Shown here one piece after another: positions 1 to 7,802 of a DNA stretch of 64,000 nucleotides (its first letter is position 1; every line of letters starts with the position of its first letter). The notes under the pieces are model-generated. The model made no database searches and was not told the DNA's origin. It saw only the letters and a program-made list of their open reading frames with translations. The stretch lies in assembly GCA_022787565.1 (NCBI GenBank), contig JALFVN010000035.1, positions 62,001-126,000 on the forward strand. The letters run 5' to 3'. Both the position numbers and the translations under genes were made by a program. This DNA is from Clostridiales bacterium. Its GTDB lineage: Bacteria; Bacillota; Clostridia; Oscillospirales; Oscillospiraceae.

Positions 1-1
1 G

Positions 2-817
2 TGCGACGCCCTGGCCGGTCTGGAGGCAGTGCGCCTGAACCGGCCCTATATCTATCTCTGCCACTGCGGCATCGTAGACGTGGCGGTGCCGGTGATGGTG
101 GGGGAAAAATATCTGGGCGCGGTGATGTTCGGCCAGGTGCGTATCCCCAACGACGATACCGATGCCAAGGTGGAGCGACTGGTCAGCGAGATCAGCTCCT
201 TTCAGGCCGAGGAGGAGACCACCCGCCGGGACCTGCTTGAAAAGTACGAGAAGATCCCGGAAATGGAGTATAAACGCATTGTGGAGATCGCCGGGCTGAT
301 CGACGCCGCCGTGCAGTACATCGTCCACCGGGCATTGGAGACAAGGAATCAGTTTTTGACCTATGAGTGGATGCTGCGCACCGCCTCCGCCGGCGTGGAG
401 GAGAGCCGCCTGCCCTCTCTGCCGCCGGACATCGGGAAAATGGTGGAAGGCAGCGGGAACGAAGACAGCCGGGAGAACAGCATTGTGCCCAAAAGCAGCC
501 CGGTCTATCCGGCCATCGCCTATGTGGAGGAGCACCGCAGCGAAATGGTCACCATGCGGGACATGGCAAATCTCTGCCATCTCAGCCCCAGCTATTTCAG
601 CAAGATCTTCCCCCGGGAGGCCGGAGAGAACTTTACAGATTATGTAAACCGCCGCAAGGTGGAATGGGCCACGCAGAGGCTGCGACAGAGCGCCGAAAGC
701 ATCTCCGCCATCGCCTTTTCGCTGGGCTATGTGGACACCAGCTATTTCATCAAGGTGTTCAAGAAGTTTGAGGGCATCACTCCCCTGGTCTACCGCCAGC
801 AAAAATATAAATCATAA
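2..817 (+). CDS. PocR-domain AraC-family transcriptional regulator, 5' end missing
   Basis: The open frame enters from the left edge in frame 2; 271 residues are visible and the start codon lies outside. The N-terminal part resembles a PocR ligand-sensing domain (motif YLCHCGIVDVAVPV near residue 18, then a glycine-rich GEKYLGAVMFGQ segment). A linker of about 60 residues precedes a C-terminal AraC double helix-turn-helix (MRDMANLCHLSPSYFSKIF, then AIAFSLGYVDTSYFIKVFKK). PocR regulators sense small metabolites, often in diol or cobalamin pathways, but the ligand cannot be told here because the upstream neighbours are absent. The gene converges on the radical SAM gene and both stop at a shared terminator. 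Family assignment is firm, ligand unknown. Confidence 0.85.
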   Translation, partial: CDALAGLEAVRLNRPYIYLCHCGIVDVAVPVMVGEKYLGAVMFGQVRIPNDDTDAKVERLVSEISSFQAEEETTRRDLLEKYEKIPEMEYKRIVEIAGLIDAAVQYIVHRALETRNQFLTYEWMLRTASAGVEESRLPSLPPDIGKMVEGSGNEDSRENSIVPKSSPVYPAIAYVEEHRSEMVTMRDMANLCHLSPSYFSKIFPREAGENFTDYVNRRKVEWATQRLRQSAESISAIAFSLGYVDTSYFIKVFKKFEGITPLVYRQQKYKS

Positions 818-829
818 AAATCACCTCAT

Positions 830-869
830 AAAAATCAGCTGCCGGATTTTTGTCCGGCAGCTGATTTTT
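830..869. terminator. Bidirectional intrinsic terminator
   Basis: A 17-bp perfect stem (830-846 with 853-869) and 6-nt loop carries A-rich and T-rich ends, so it can stop transcription from both converging genes. The stop codon of the minus-strand gene lies in its right arm. Confidence 0.9.
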
Positions 870-1974
870 ATTGTTGATTATTTATTTCTTCTTTTTCCAG
901 CAGCCGCAGCGATTCCTCCGCAAAGCGGCACATATATTCCGGCAGGCCGTCGTAGCTCCCGGTCTCCAGCAGGGCGCTGGCCGCACAGGTACGGCACAGG
1001 GTCCGCAGACGGCAGACGGCGCATTTTTCATTCAGCAGGATCTCCGCCGTCCGGGCAGAGACCTCCGCCCAGGCTGCAGCAAAGCCCCGTTCAAACACCG
1101 GGACCGACGGCTCCGCCAGCACCACGCAGGAGCGCAGCTCCCCCTGCCAGTTGACGGTGAAGGAGCAGTTGCCCCCCATGCACGTCACCTTCCGGGAGGA
1201 GGTCTCCCCCGCTCTGACCCGGCGCAGACTCTCCGTTACATACTTTTCCCAGAGCTCCGGCCCCATCTCCTGCCGCAGGGCGGTGATCCTGGCTCCGGCG
1301 GCCTGCTCCGGCAGCAGGCGGGATTGTTCATTGAAGGGCCTTCCCCGCTCCCGCACGGCAGGCATCATATAGCTGTCCATCCGCACCGGCACGTCCAGCT
1401 CCCGGCCGATCGCCAGGATACGCTCCAGATCAGGCAGATTGCTCCGGGTGACGCTTCCGCCGATCTTCACGTCCACGCCCCGCTCCCGCAGCAGACGGAC
1501 AGCGTTGACGGCCTTTTCGAAGCCCCCGGGATAATGGCACAGCTCCTCATAGGCCCGGTCGTCGCCGCCATACAGGGTGATGTTCACCCGGCGGGGCTTG
1601 TGGCGGCCGAAGAAATCCGCCCACTCCTCGTCGATCAGGGTGCCGTTGGTATTAATGGTCAGGATCATACCCATAGCTTTCAGGGCCAGATACAATTCCT
1701 TAAAATCCGGGTACAGCAGGGGCTCTCCCCCGGTGAGCAGGAGAAACAGAACACCGGCATCCGCCATCTGACGGCCCAGCGCCGTCCACTCCTCCAGCGT
1801 GCGGAGCCTGCCCAGCCGCGCCATCTCCTCCCGGCTCATACGGACGTAGCACATGTCGCAGTTCATGTTGCACAGGGGCAGCAGCTCAATGCTGCCGTTC
1901 ACCGGCTCTTTTTGCTCTCTGGCCCTGGCAATGAGCGCCCGCTCCACGCCGTTCATGGCCTCCATTGTATCCAC
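868..1974 (-). CDS. Radical SAM/SPASM domain protein
   Basis: 368 residues. An N-terminal CNMNCDMC motif (Cys35, Cys39, Cys42, CX3CX2C) binds the radical-SAM [4Fe-4S] cluster; a TGGEPLL motif follows for SAM binding. The C-terminal third holds further cysteines in a SPASM-like pattern (CMGGNC, KCAVCRLRTLCRTC, YMC), which in this family carry one or two auxiliary clusters. SPASM proteins usually modify ribosomally made peptides or mature enzymes. No short precursor peptide is evident on either side, so the substrate is unknown. The start is a GTG preceded by GGAGGG at about 8 nt. Confidence 0.85.
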   Translation of the reverse strand: MDTMEAMNGVERALIARAREQKEPVNGSIELLPLCNMNCDMCYVRMSREEMARLGRLRTLEEWTALGRQMADAGVLFLLLTGGEPLLYPDFKELYLALKAMGMILTINTNGTLIDEEWADFFGRHKPRRVNITLYGGDDRAYEELCHYPGGFEKAVNAVRLLRERGVDVKIGGSVTRSNLPDLERILAIGRELDVPVRMDSYMMPAVRERGRPFNEQSRLLPEQAAGARITALRQEMGPELWEKYVTESLRRVRAGETSSRKVTCMGGNCSFTVNWQGELRSCVVLAEPSVPVFERGFAAAWAEVSARTAEILLNEKCAVCRLRTLCRTCAASALLETGSYDGLPEYMCRFAEESLRLLEKEEINNQQ

Positions 1975-2083
1975 AGGTCGATCCCTCCCGGATTTTGGTT
2001 ATTCTGCGCGCTTCTTTCCCGGGCCGCTTTTTTGGGCCTCTGTCCGTGGCCAACATGGGCCGTCGGAGACGCCGGGCCCTGCG

Positions 2084-2193
2084 GAGGAAGTAATAGGTAA
2101 TAGTGAAAAGTGAATAAGTGTGGTGTCGCCTGAGGCGACACATTCAAATCAGGCCGCTTCGCGGCCACCTTAATTCTTCACTCTTCACTCTCC
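2084..2193. repeat. Dispersed hairpin repeat with AGTGAAGAGTGAA-type terminal inverted repeats, copy 1
   Basis: The left arm (AGTGAAAAGTGAATAAG at 2102-2118, preceded by GGAAGTAATAGG) is an imperfect inverted repeat of the right arm (TTCTTCACTCTTCACTCTCC at 2174-2193). Between them sit two perfect hairpins, TGTCGCCTGAGGCGACA (2124-2140) and GGCCGCTTCGCGGCC (2152-2166). A related left arm recurs at 4026-4059. The right arm encodes the last residues and stop of the HAD gene. It looks like a small non-coding palindromic element; no transposase is present. Confidence 0.65.
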
Positions 2194-2861
2194 TGGCTCC
2201 CCTGTGTAAGGGGAGCTGGCAAGCCCAGCAAAAAAGCTTCCAGTGCAGGGATATCCGCAACGATATAGTCCGCGCCGGCCTCTTCCAGTTCACCGGGGGC
2301 AGCGTAGCCATAGCGGACGCCTACGCAGGCGATTCCCACCTTGTGGGCCCCGGCCACGTCGTATTTGGTGTCGCCCACCAGGATGGTGCTTTCCTTTTCC
2401 GCGCCGCACAGCTGCATGGCCCGTTCCACCACCTGCCACTTGGCGCTGTCATTGCCGTTGGGGAGGCTGCCACAGATTACGGGGAACAGCCCGAGCATGC
2501 CCTCCCGGCGCAGCAGCTCCTCCGCCATCTCCTGGGGTTTGGAGGTGGCAATCCCCACGGTCTTGCCCACGGCGTGCAGCTTTTCCAGCAGCTCCCTGAT
2601 CCCGGGAAAAACACGGCACTCGTTTATGCCGATGGGCCTGTAGCGCTCCCGGTAATCGGCAACGGCCTGCTCGGCGGCGGCCCGGTCAAAGCCATAGACC
2701 TCCATGAACTTGTCCGCCAGAGGAGGCCCGGCAAAGCAGCGCAGGCTCTCCAGCTCCGCGTCCAGGCCCACCTTGTTCAGCGCGTAGCGCACGGACTTGG
2801 TAATGCCCTCCACGGTATCGAACACCGTGCCGTCAAAATCAAAAAGAATACAGTTAAACAT
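2178..2861 (-). CDS. HAD-superfamily hydrolase, phosphoglycolate phosphatase-like
   Basis: 227 residues, cytoplasmic. Motif I is FDFDGTVFD with the nucleophilic aspartate; a conserved ATSKPQE segment follows as motif II/III region, and motif IV is VGDTKYDVAGA. A helical cap lies between motifs I and II, as in Gph/PpaX phosphatases that act on small phosphate esters. The ATG at 2861 is preceded by AGGAAAG; longer upstream starts add residues lacking homology to the family. The last dozen or so residues (LPAPLTQGSQESEE) are encoded by two dispersed repeats, a GGCTCCCC/GGGGAGC hairpin and the right arm of the 2084-2193 element, so the native C-terminus was probably replaced. The exact substrate is not determinable. 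Confidence 0.85.
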   Translation of the reverse strand: MFNCILFDFDGTVFDTVEGITKSVRYALNKVGLDAELESLRCFAGPPLADKFMEVYGFDRAAAEQAVADYRERYRPIGINECRVFPGIRELLEKLHAVGKTVGIATSKPQEMAEELLRREGMLGLFPVICGSLPNGNDSAKWQVVERAMQLCGAEKESTILVGDTKYDVAGAHKVGIACVGVRYGYAAPGELEEAGADYIVADIPALEAFLLGLPAPLTQGSQESEE

Positions 2862-2971
2862 GTCTTTCCTCGCTTTCCGTGTCTTTAAACAGTATAACAT
2901 GGGAAATAATAATGTCAATCGACAAAGCAGGCGCATAAATTGGTTTATCTCAGGGAAACGAGGTGTAGAGC

Positions 2972-4054
2972 ATGGAAATCAGTTATTTTCTGGGCGCAAA
3001 CAGCAGAGACGGCTTTTCCTCCCTGTACAGCGGCTTTGCCGCCGGGGAGGGCGACCGGCTGCACATCATCAAGGGTGGACCCGGCACGGGGAAATCCGGC
3101 TTTATGCGCAAAATCGGCGCGGCGGCGGAAAAGCGTGGGCTGGACGTGGAATACGTCCTCTGCTCCGGGGACCCGGACTCTCTGGACGGGGTGTATATCC
3201 CAGCGCTGAAGCAGGGCTGGGTGGACGGCACGGCCCCCCATGCGGCGGAGCCCCGCTGCTTTGGCGCGGATGATGATTATGTTAACCTTGGCGGCTTTTG
3301 CCGTCTGCCCCTCAGCAGCAGCGACGCCGGGGAGATCCGCCGTCTGAACCGGGCGTATAAGGCTCTCTATGATCGGGCCTACGCCTGGCTGAAAGCCACG
3401 GCGGCGGTAAGGCAGGGATATCTGCCCCAAATTGACGACAGCGCCATCCTTGAAGCGGCGAAAAACCGGGTCAGCGGCATTCTGCGGCGGCACAGCCGGA
3501 AAAAAGATAGCCCGGGCCGGGTGAGCAGACGCTACTTCAGCGCCATAAGCTGTCGGGGAGAATTGCTGCTCAGCGGCGAGATAAAAAAGTTATGTAAACT
3601 TATCTATCAGCTGGACGACGGCATGGGCCTGGCCGGGCCGGCCCTGGACGCGGCGGTTCGGGAGGGGCTTTCCCGTGGCTTGGAGCTGATCCTCTGCCCC
3701 TCCCCGCTCTGCCCGGAGGAGACAGAAATGCTCCTGATCCCCGAAGCGTCCCTGGCCCTGATCCGGGGTTGCCAGGCTGTGGAGGGGGCGCGGCACGTCC
3801 GGCTGGACGCCCTGGTGCCCGGTCAGCGGCAAAAGGAGCTGCGCGGCGATCTCCGCGCCGGACGGCGGCTGGAAAAGGAATGCATGGCGGCAGCTCTGGA
3901 GCAGCTGACAAAGGCCAAGGCTCTCCACGACCGGCTGGAGGCAGTGTACCGGCCCTATATGGATTTTGAAGCCCTGACCGAATTCACCGACCGGGAGATC
4001 TGCCGGATTTTTTCCGCCCCTACAGGGGAAGTAATAAGTAAGCATGAAGAGTGA
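2972..4054 (+). CDS. P-loop ATPase of the PRK06851 type, function unknown
   Basis: 360 residues. The protein starts MEISYFLGANSRDGF and has a Walker A motif KGGPGTGKS at residues 34-42. Its layout (N-terminal P-loop, middle region with CSGDPDSLDGVY, second similar half) fits a conserved but uncharacterised firmicute ATPase family, often spore-former associated. The start ATG follows GAGGTG at 7 nt. The last eight codons plus the TGA stop (EVISKHEE) are encoded by a copy of the AGTGAAGAGTGAATAAG repeat, which suggests that repeat insertion redefined the C-terminus. No partner gene points to a role. Confidence 0.75.
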   Translation: MEISYFLGANSRDGFSSLYSGFAAGEGDRLHIIKGGPGTGKSGFMRKIGAAAEKRGLDVEYVLCSGDPDSLDGVYIPALKQGWVDGTAPHAAEPRCFGADDDYVNLGGFCRLPLSSSDAGEIRRLNRAYKALYDRAYAWLKATAAVRQGYLPQIDDSAILEAAKNRVSGILRRHSRKKDSPGRVSRRYFSAISCRGELLLSGEIKKLCKLIYQLDDGMGLAGPALDAAVREGLSRGLELILCPSPLCPEETEMLLIPEASLALIRGCQAVEGARHVRLDALVPGQRQKELRGDLRAGRRLEKECMAAALEQLTKAKALHDRLEAVYRPYMDFEALTEFTDREICRIFSAPTGEVISKHEE

Positions 4055-4059
4055 ATAAG
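4026..4059. repeat. AGTGAAGAGTGAATAAG repeat, copy 2 (left arm only)
   Basis: GGAAGTAATAAGTAAGC followed by ATGAAGAGTGAATAAG closely matches the left arm of the element at 2084-2118. It overlaps the 3' end and stop codon of the ATPase gene. Confidence 0.6.
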
Positions 4060-4079
4060 TTACGTCTTTGTTTCAGGAT

Positions 4080-4175
4080 GCCTGTAGGGGCGGCCCCTAC
4101 AAGACGCAGCCCGGTACTGCGCAAAGTTTCAGGGGAGCTGTCGAGCGAAACGAGACTGAAGGGTTGCCGCCGCAG
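4080..4175. repeat. GC-rich palindromic repeats (GTAGGGGCGGCCCCTAC and GGGGAGCTGTCG...GAGACTGAAGGG)
   Basis: The palindrome at 4084-4101 shares its core with 7619-7690. The GGGGAGCTGTC/GACTGAAGGGT segment at 4133-4165 contains a hairpin (TCGAGCGAAACGAGA) and resembles the GGGGAGC-containing segment near 2195-2217. No open frame with protein-like composition is present. Confidence 0.5.
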
Positions 4176-4204
4176 TTTTGGTTTCCGACCGGGTTCGACA
4201 CGGA

Positions 4205-4334
4205 GACGTGAAATATTCCGCTTTGCGGAACGTGAAAGGAAATAAATCCCTTCACGCCCGCAGGCATTTCACACGCCGCAGGCGTATTTCACGCACGAAG
4301 CGCATTTCACAAATCCCGCAGGGGATTTATTTCG
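4205..4334. repeat. Array of short hairpins separated by ATTTCAC, enclosed by a 12-bp inverted repeat
   Basis: GAAATAAATCCC (4239-4250) pairs with GGGATTTATTTC (4322-4333). Inside and just before it lie small palindromes (TTCCGCTTTGCGGAA, GCCCGCAGGC, ACGCCGCAGGCGT, GCACGAAGCGC), three of them followed by ATTTCAC with a period of about 23 nt. The arrangement is regular, non-coding and different from the neighbouring repeats. Confidence 0.65.
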
Positions 4335-4339
4335 TTGAA

Positions 4340-4363
4340 AAAAGCACCCTTTCGGGTGCTTTT
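4340..4363. terminator. Intrinsic terminator, both strands
   Basis: AAAAGCACCC (4340-4349) and GGGTGCTTTT (4354-4363) form a 10-bp stem with a TTTC loop. It directly abuts the stop codon of the minus-strand DnaJ gene. Confidence 0.85.
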
Positions 4364-5016
4364 CAGCAGCAGCAGATGCGCCAGCCGCACATGGGGCCAA
4401 GACACATATTTGCCGCGCAAAGGGTCAGAATCAGCTTGTCCGGGGAGATGCCCTGCTGATAGTGGACCGTATAGTTATCATAGAAATCGCCGCCGCTTTG
4501 CAGCTGCTCAAGAAGCCGCCGGTATTCCTCGTTCCCCGGCTCGATCTCACAGGCTTTTCTGGCCGCATCCAGAGCGGCGATCTTGTTGCCCATATACATG
4601 TTGGCCCCGGCGCAGAGGTAATACCACTTGCCGTCCCGCTCGGGGATGGGCACGCCGTTGAGGGCGTTGAGCGCCTCCCGGTACAGGCCGTTGCGGATAT
4701 AGTTTTTTGCGGCGGTGTATTCGCTGCGCTCGTACTGCTGCTGTTGCTGCTGGCCGCCCCACTGGCTCCAGCTGCCCCAGCCGTAGGCGCTCTGCCCGCC
4801 GTAGGGGTTATATCCCCCGTAGGTATTCTGCTGGGCTGTGCCGTTTTTGATCTGGTCATAGGCGGCGTTGATCTCGTTCATTTTCTTCGCCGCCTCAGGG
4901 TTGTCCGGGTTGCGGTCGGGGTGATACTTCTTCGCAAGATCGCGGTATGCTTTTTTGATCTCCTCGTCGCTGGCGTCCGGCGAGACGCCCAGGACTTTAT
5001 ACGGATCCTGTACCAT
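4363..5016 (-). CDS. DnaJ-domain protein with TPR-like region and cysteine-rich tail
   Basis: 217 residues. An N-terminal J domain (residues 3-70) carries the HPD tripeptide at 32-34 that activates DnaK/Hsp70 ATPase. A Tyr/Gly/Gln-rich linker follows, then a helical tetratricopeptide-like stretch ([18 protein letters not shown]... [15 protein letters not shown]). The last residues, [14 protein letters not shown], form an unusual cysteine cluster and could bind a metal or be lipidated. There is no canonical DnaJ zinc-finger domain, so this is a class III J protein. It overlaps the DUF5685 gene upstream by 20 bp, so the two are translationally linked and probably act together. Confidence 0.88.
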   Translation of the reverse strand: MVQDPYKVLGVSPDASDEEIKKAYRDLAKKYHPDRNPDNPEAAKKMNEINAAYDQIKNGTAQQNTYGGYNPYGGQSAYGWGSWSQWGGQQQQQQYERSEYTAAKNYIRNGLYREALNALNGVPIPERDGKWYYLCAGANMYMGNKIAALDAARKACEIEPGNEEYRRLLEQLQSGGDFYDNYTVHYQQGISPDKLILTLCAANMCLGPMCGWRICCC

Positions 5017-5848
5017 CGGAGGGTCCTTTCTTCTTTTTCAAGCTGTATTTCTTTTCAAACTCTGTCCACAGTCCCACACAGAGAATGTTTTTCAGGATAT
5101 CCGCGTCCTGCACCAGAGGCAGCCGGTCAAAGGCCCTGACACAGTCGCCCAGAAGCATTTTCAGAATTTCCCGGAAGCGCTGCTCGTTGTCCAGACCGTA
5201 ATACCGGCGGAAGGGATTGTAGCGGTTAAAGAGGGTGTCGCTCTCCAGATCCATGCAGGCGTCCATCACATAGATGAAGCGGCCCAGGCTCTGACCGGTG
5301 CAGCGCAGGGCGGTGCTCCAGTAATCCTCCCGGGGAACGAAGATCTCCCCCATCAGCATGGCAAAGCAGTCCGCTGCCCGGTCCGGGGATTCGTCCCCGG
5401 CCTGCTCCAGGCTGTGCAGCTGACGGAGGGACAGGTCCATGGCCTCGCACTGGCGGGGATAGCGGGCGCTGATCTTTTCATAGGCCCTTTTCAGCACGCC
5501 GGCCTCGGCCAGAGCGATGGGGTTGGAATCGTCCTGCCAGTTGTCCAGGCATTTGAGATAGGCCAGGGCCACATTCATGTCCGCCGCGTAGTCGGTAAAT
5601 TCCGTGCGCCACCAGGGTCTGGGCTCTATCGGGTGGGCAATGCATTTTTCTCTTTCCCGCTGCTCCCCCGGCTCGTACAGGGAGCCCAGAAGCAGAACCA
5701 GAAAGGTCATGTCGAAGTTCAGCGTCATGCGGCTGAGCTGGCCGTGACGCTCCTTCAGACTGCGGCAGAGGCCGCAGTAGCAGGCTTTGTATCTCAGCTG
5801 CTGCTCCTCGTCCAGCAGCTCGGTGTTTGCCACCAGGTAACCGAACAT
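4997..5848 (-). CDS. DUF5685 family protein
   Basis: 283 residues, predicted soluble and mostly helical. The start [12 protein letters not shown] and the [12 protein letters not shown] motif (Cys23, Cys25, Cys28) fit the DUF5685 family of unknown function, whose members usually begin with MFGY and carry this CxCxxC-type motif; another conserved Asp-rich helix ([12 protein letters not shown]) lies near residue 200. The pattern recalls all-helical fold proteins with a metal site, but no activity is established. It lies between a J protein (20-bp overlap) and a zinc-ribbon membrane protein (1-nt gap), forming a three-gene unit. Confidence 0.75.
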   Translation of the reverse strand: MFGYLVANTELLDEEQQLRYKACYCGLCRSLKERHGQLSRMTLNFDMTFLVLLLGSLYEPGEQREREKCIAHPIEPRPWWRTEFTDYAADMNVALAYLKCLDNWQDDSNPIALAEAGVLKRAYEKISARYPRQCEAMDLSLRQLHSLEQAGDESPDRAADCFAMLMGEIFVPREDYWSTALRCTGQSLGRFIYVMDACMDLESDTLFNRYNPFRRYYGLDNEQRFREILKMLLGDCVRAFDRLPLVQDADILKNILCVGLWTEFEKKYSLKKKKGPSDGTGSV

Positions 5849-5849
5849 C

Positions 5850-6254
5850 TCAGGATTTCCCCGTAAAGGAGCAGCCGCACTTACGGCAGACGATCTTGAT
5901 CTTGCCGTGGCCCCTGGGAACGCGCAGCGTGGTGCGGCAGGAGGGGCAGGTGAAGAACTTATAGTCCTTGCGCTGCACCCAGCGCTCGTGCCTGACCCTG
6001 AGCCAGGCGGACACCCTGTATTTTATGCGCATGAATTTTCCGTTTTCCTCCCGCCTGCGGTACAGGTTGCGGGAGAACATGCGGAAATAGATACACACCA
6101 AAAGCAGCAGAACAAGAATATAGATAATCGCCCCTGCCTTTCCCCCTGCGATCGTGCCCGCAAACACCAGGATAATATCGATCACGAGCAGGAAAACGTT
6201 GAGCTGATCGTTCCCGTTTCTGCCTGCCATAAATTGTGCCAGACGCTGTCTCAT
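5850..6254 (-). CDS. Small membrane protein with C-terminal zinc ribbon
   Basis: 134 residues from the ATG at 6254, which is preceded by AGGTGAG at a good distance. Two hydrophobic segments (about residues 19-35 and 42-58) form a membrane hairpin. A basic linker leads to a zinc ribbon with CPSC (103-106) and CRKC (123-126). It is the first gene of the cassette with DUF5685 and the J protein. No named family is recognised; a role in membrane-localised RNA or protein binding is only a guess. An in-frame TTG at 6281 is possible but lacks a ribosome site. Confidence 0.7.
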   Translation of the reverse strand: MRQRLAQFMAGRNGNDQLNVFLLVIDIILVFAGTIAGGKAGAIIYILVLLLLVCIYFRMFSRNLYRRREENGKFMRIKYRVSAWLRVRHERWVQRKDYKFFTCPSCRTTLRVPRGHGKIKIVCRKCGCSFTGKS

Positions 6255-6325
6255 ACTCTCACCTGAATGGATTAATTTCAACTATTGATTGTATCACAAC
6301 GCCCGGGCAATACATCAAAAAATTG

Positions 6326-7396
6326 TTAACAACGCTCTTTTTTTCTCTCTTCCAGAGACAGCAGAACAATTTTTTCGCAGAGTTGGGCGTAGCTCAGACC
6401 CTCCACGGCGGCGGCCTTGGGGATCAGGCTGGCCGGGGTCATTCCGGGCAGATTGTTGACCTCCAGACACCAGGCGCGGCCCTCCCGGTCCAGAATGAAG
6501 TCGGTCCGGGAGTAGACGGACAGGCCCAAAGCCTTATGGAGCTTCAGCGCAGCCTCCCCCACCAGCTTGTGCTCCTCCTCCGTAATGGGGGCGGGGCAGA
6601 GCTCCCGGGCGGCCAGAGCGCCGCTCTGGTATTTGGCCACATAGTCAAAGGTCATGCCCTCCGGGGGGACAATTTCGATGGTGCTGAGATAGCGGTCTCC
6701 CAGCACAGGCTGGGTCAGCTCCCGGCCCTGGATTTTTTCCTCCACAATGACCCGGCTGCCGTATTGCAGGATGTCCCGCAGGGCCGCTTCCAGCTCCTCC
6801 CGGGTATCGGGCAGGGCCACGCCGATGGAGGAGCCGCCGCCCACCACCTTTACGGCGCAGGGGACAGGCAGACTGTCTCTCAGGGCGGGGATATCCGCCT
6901 CGGTATAGCTGATCTCGCTCCATTTGGGGGTCAGCACCCCGCAGGACTCCATAATGCGCTTGGACACGGCCTTATCGGAGGCCATGGCACTGCTCAGACA
7001 GTCGGACCCGGTATAGGGCACGCCCAGCAGGTCCAGGGCGGCCTGAATTTTGCCGTCCTCCCCGTCGGCCCCGTGGAGGCCCAGAAAAACGCAGTCGGCC
7101 AGAGCGCAGATCTCCAGTACGTTTTTGCCCAGGCGGCTGGGGCTCTGATCCTTGCGGGAGGCTTTCACCGCCGCCAAGTCCGGGGCCTCCTTTTCGATGG
7201 CCACGCTGCCGCAGAAGCCGTCCGGGGCCTCAAAGGCCGCTTCCAGCGGGCCGGCATAGTCCTCCAGCCCCAGAAACATATCCACAAATATTGCCTTGTG
7301 CCCCAGAGAGCGGAGAGCCCTGCACACCGAAGTGCCGGACACAAGGGAGACATGGCGTTCGGTACTGATACCGCCGCCCAGAACAACGATTTTCAT
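6326..7396 (-). CDS. ddl: D-alanine--D-alanine ligase family protein
   Basis: 356 residues. The N-terminal GGGISTERHVSLVSG matches the first substrate loop of Ddl enzymes. An ATP-grasp core follows (VVGGGSSIGVAL; DYVAKYQSG with the Lys-Tyr pair of the omega loop retained; EVNNLPGMTPASLIP near the end). These enzymes join two D-Ala residues for peptidoglycan precursors in the cytoplasm. The ATG at 7396 has AAAGGA 9 nt upstream; an alternative GTG lies two codons earlier. The Asn in EVNNLPG, where many Ddl proteins have Thr, is a mild deviation. D-Ala rather than D-Lac or D-Ser specificity is favoured but not proven. Confidence 0.85.
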   Translation of the reverse strand: MKIVVLGGGISTERHVSLVSGTSVCRALRSLGHKAIFVDMFLGLEDYAGPLEAAFEAPDGFCGSVAIEKEAPDLAAVKASRKDQSPSRLGKNVLEICALADCVFLGLHGADGEDGKIQAALDLLGVPYTGSDCLSSAMASDKAVSKRIMESCGVLTPKWSEISYTEADIPALRDSLPVPCAVKVVGGGSSIGVALPDTREELEAALRDILQYGSRVIVEEKIQGRELTQPVLGDRYLSTIEIVPPEGMTFDYVAKYQSGALAARELCPAPITEEEHKLVGEAALKLHKALGLSVYSRTDFILDREGRAWCLEVNNLPGMTPASLIPKAAAVEGLSYAQLCEKIVLLSLEERKKERC

Positions 7397-7514
7397 AAGC
7401 ACAGATCCTTTCGCTTGCTATTGCCTTAGCATACCACCAGCGGGGCCAAAGCACAAGAAAAAAGATGAAAAAATTCCGGCCCTTATGCCGGAAAGAGCTT
7501 GCGTCTCTGAAAGG

Positions 7515-7606
7515 CTGTCATCCTGCGCGCAGCGAAGGAGCCCGTATGCTTACGCGGTCTGTCCTCCTCACGGGATTCTTCGTCGCTGCGCTCCTCAGAA
7601 TGACAG
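7515..7606. repeat. TGTCATTCTGAG-type inverted repeat, copy 1
   Basis: CTGTCATCCTG...AAGGAGCCCGT (7515-7545) is an imperfect inverted repeat of ACGGGATTC...AGAATGACAG (7570-7606). Together they can fold into a hairpin of more than 25 bp. A second copy is at 40659-40750. The same sequence type is frequent in intergenic DNA of related bacteria, to my knowledge. Confidence 0.75.
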
Positions 7607-7618
7607 GTGGACGAAAAC

Positions 7619-7690
7619 GGGCCGCCACGCAGGGCGGCCCCTACAGTATCCCCAAATGAAAGCCGTAGGGGCGGCCCTTGCGGTCGCCCT
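7619..7690. repeat. GTAGGGGC(C/G)GCC inverted repeat pair
   Basis: GGGCCGCCACGCAGGGCG continuing to CCCCTAC (7619-7644) faces GTAGGGGCGGCCCTTGCGG continuing to CGCCC (7665-7690) as an imperfect inverted repeat; the core also occurs at 4084-4101. Nothing coding is visible in 7397-7802 apart from these repeats and the terminator that follows. Confidence 0.6.
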
Positions 7691-7741
7691 TGCTGGCTGC
7701 GGTCGGAAGACGAAAAAAGGACAGTATTGAAGCTTGGAAAA

Positions 7742-7766
7742 AGGCTCCCCCTACGCAGGGGAGCCT
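7742..7766 (-). terminator. Intrinsic terminator for the LCP gene
   Basis: AGGCTCCCC and GGGGAGCCT form a 9-bp stem. Read on the minus strand it is followed by TTTTTCC, about 40 nt after the LCP stop codon. Confidence 0.7.
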
Positions 7767-7802
7767 GTCTTTGCCCCGAAAAAAAACATTCGGTTGCTTT
7801 TC

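Noticed and set aside
1-240. Frame-1 reading frame at the left edge
   Set aside because: Frame 2 carries the PocR/AraC sequence; frame 1 is an arginine- and glycine-rich shadow.
868-2177. RiPP cluster around the radical SAM/SPASM gene
   Set aside because: No short precursor peptide, leader-peptidase or exporter gene was found on either side.
4205-4334. CRISPR-like spacing in the hairpin array
   Set aside because: The constant part is only about 7 nt and the variable parts are palindromes, so it is not a repeat-spacer array, and no cas genes are present.
6326-7396. D-Ala-D-Lac (vancomycin-resistance type) ligase
   Set aside because: The omega-loop Lys-Tyr pair typical of D-Ala ligases is retained and no vanH/vanX-like genes flank it.
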